Assembly: GCA_027858145.1 (NCBI GenBank)
Contig: JAQIDF010000095.1
Coordinates: forward strand, 1 to 5,893
Source of the DNA: Prolixibacteraceae bacterium
GTDB lineage: Bacteria > Bacteroidota > Bacteroidia > Bacteroidales > Prolixibacteraceae
Direction: 5' to 3'
DNA: 5,893 nucleotides
Shown one piece after another: positions 5,892 to 5,893 of this stretch; positions within the stretch are counted from its first letter, which is position 1; each line of letters starts with the position of its first letter. Position numbers and translations under genes: made by a program. The notes beneath the pieces are model-generated. The model was not told where the DNA came from. It saw nothing but the letters and a program-made list of their open reading frames with translations, and searched no databases.

Positions 5892-5893
5892 AA

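Overview
The window looks like chromosomal DNA of a Bacteroidota bacterium. The clearest sign is the first gene, a PorX-type PglZ-domain regulator of the type IX secretion system, which is characteristic of that phylum. A-rich leaders with little Shine-Dalgarno sequence, TAnnTTTG-like promoter boxes and a Bacteroidota-style short GDP-mannose pyrophosphorylase agree with this. A marine or sediment Marinilabiliales/Prolixibacteraceae-type host is my guess from general protein flavour and is not proven.

Layout, left to right. Bases 1-1158 hold the C-terminal three quarters of porX, whose receiver domain lies off the left edge. Bases 1296-2384 hold manC (mannose-1-phosphate guanylyltransferase), closed by a clear intrinsic terminator at 2409-2444. 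A GntP-family gluconate/sugar-acid permease runs on the minus strand (2464-3831), convergent with manC. It is divergent from a DUF1080 / 3-keto-disaccharide hydrolase lipoprotein on the plus strand (3934-4725), and the two share a 102-base promoter region. Bases 4726-4927 are non-coding and repeat-rich: two copies of a roughly 42-45 base direct repeat, each built on three 8-base units, flank a degenerate 7-base tandem repeat. Bases 4928-5891 are a complete IS1595-family insertion sequence with recognisable terminal inverted repeats and one intact transposase gene. The window ends two bases beyond it.

How the parts may work together. PorX controls secretion and surface attachment of T9SS cargo, and ManC supplies GDP-mannose for surface polysaccharide. 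The permease and hydrolase could form a small carbohydrate-use pair, with an envelope hydrolase releasing a sugar derivative and an inner-membrane symporter for sugar acids. Both links are inferences from position only.

The most noteworthy structure is in the insertion sequence. Its two ends carry a short dyad in which the left and right copies differ by a compensatory base-pair swap. A 20-base near-palindrome also overlaps the transposase ribosome binding site and could hide it in read-through transcripts. I saw no RNA genes, CRISPR array or defence system.
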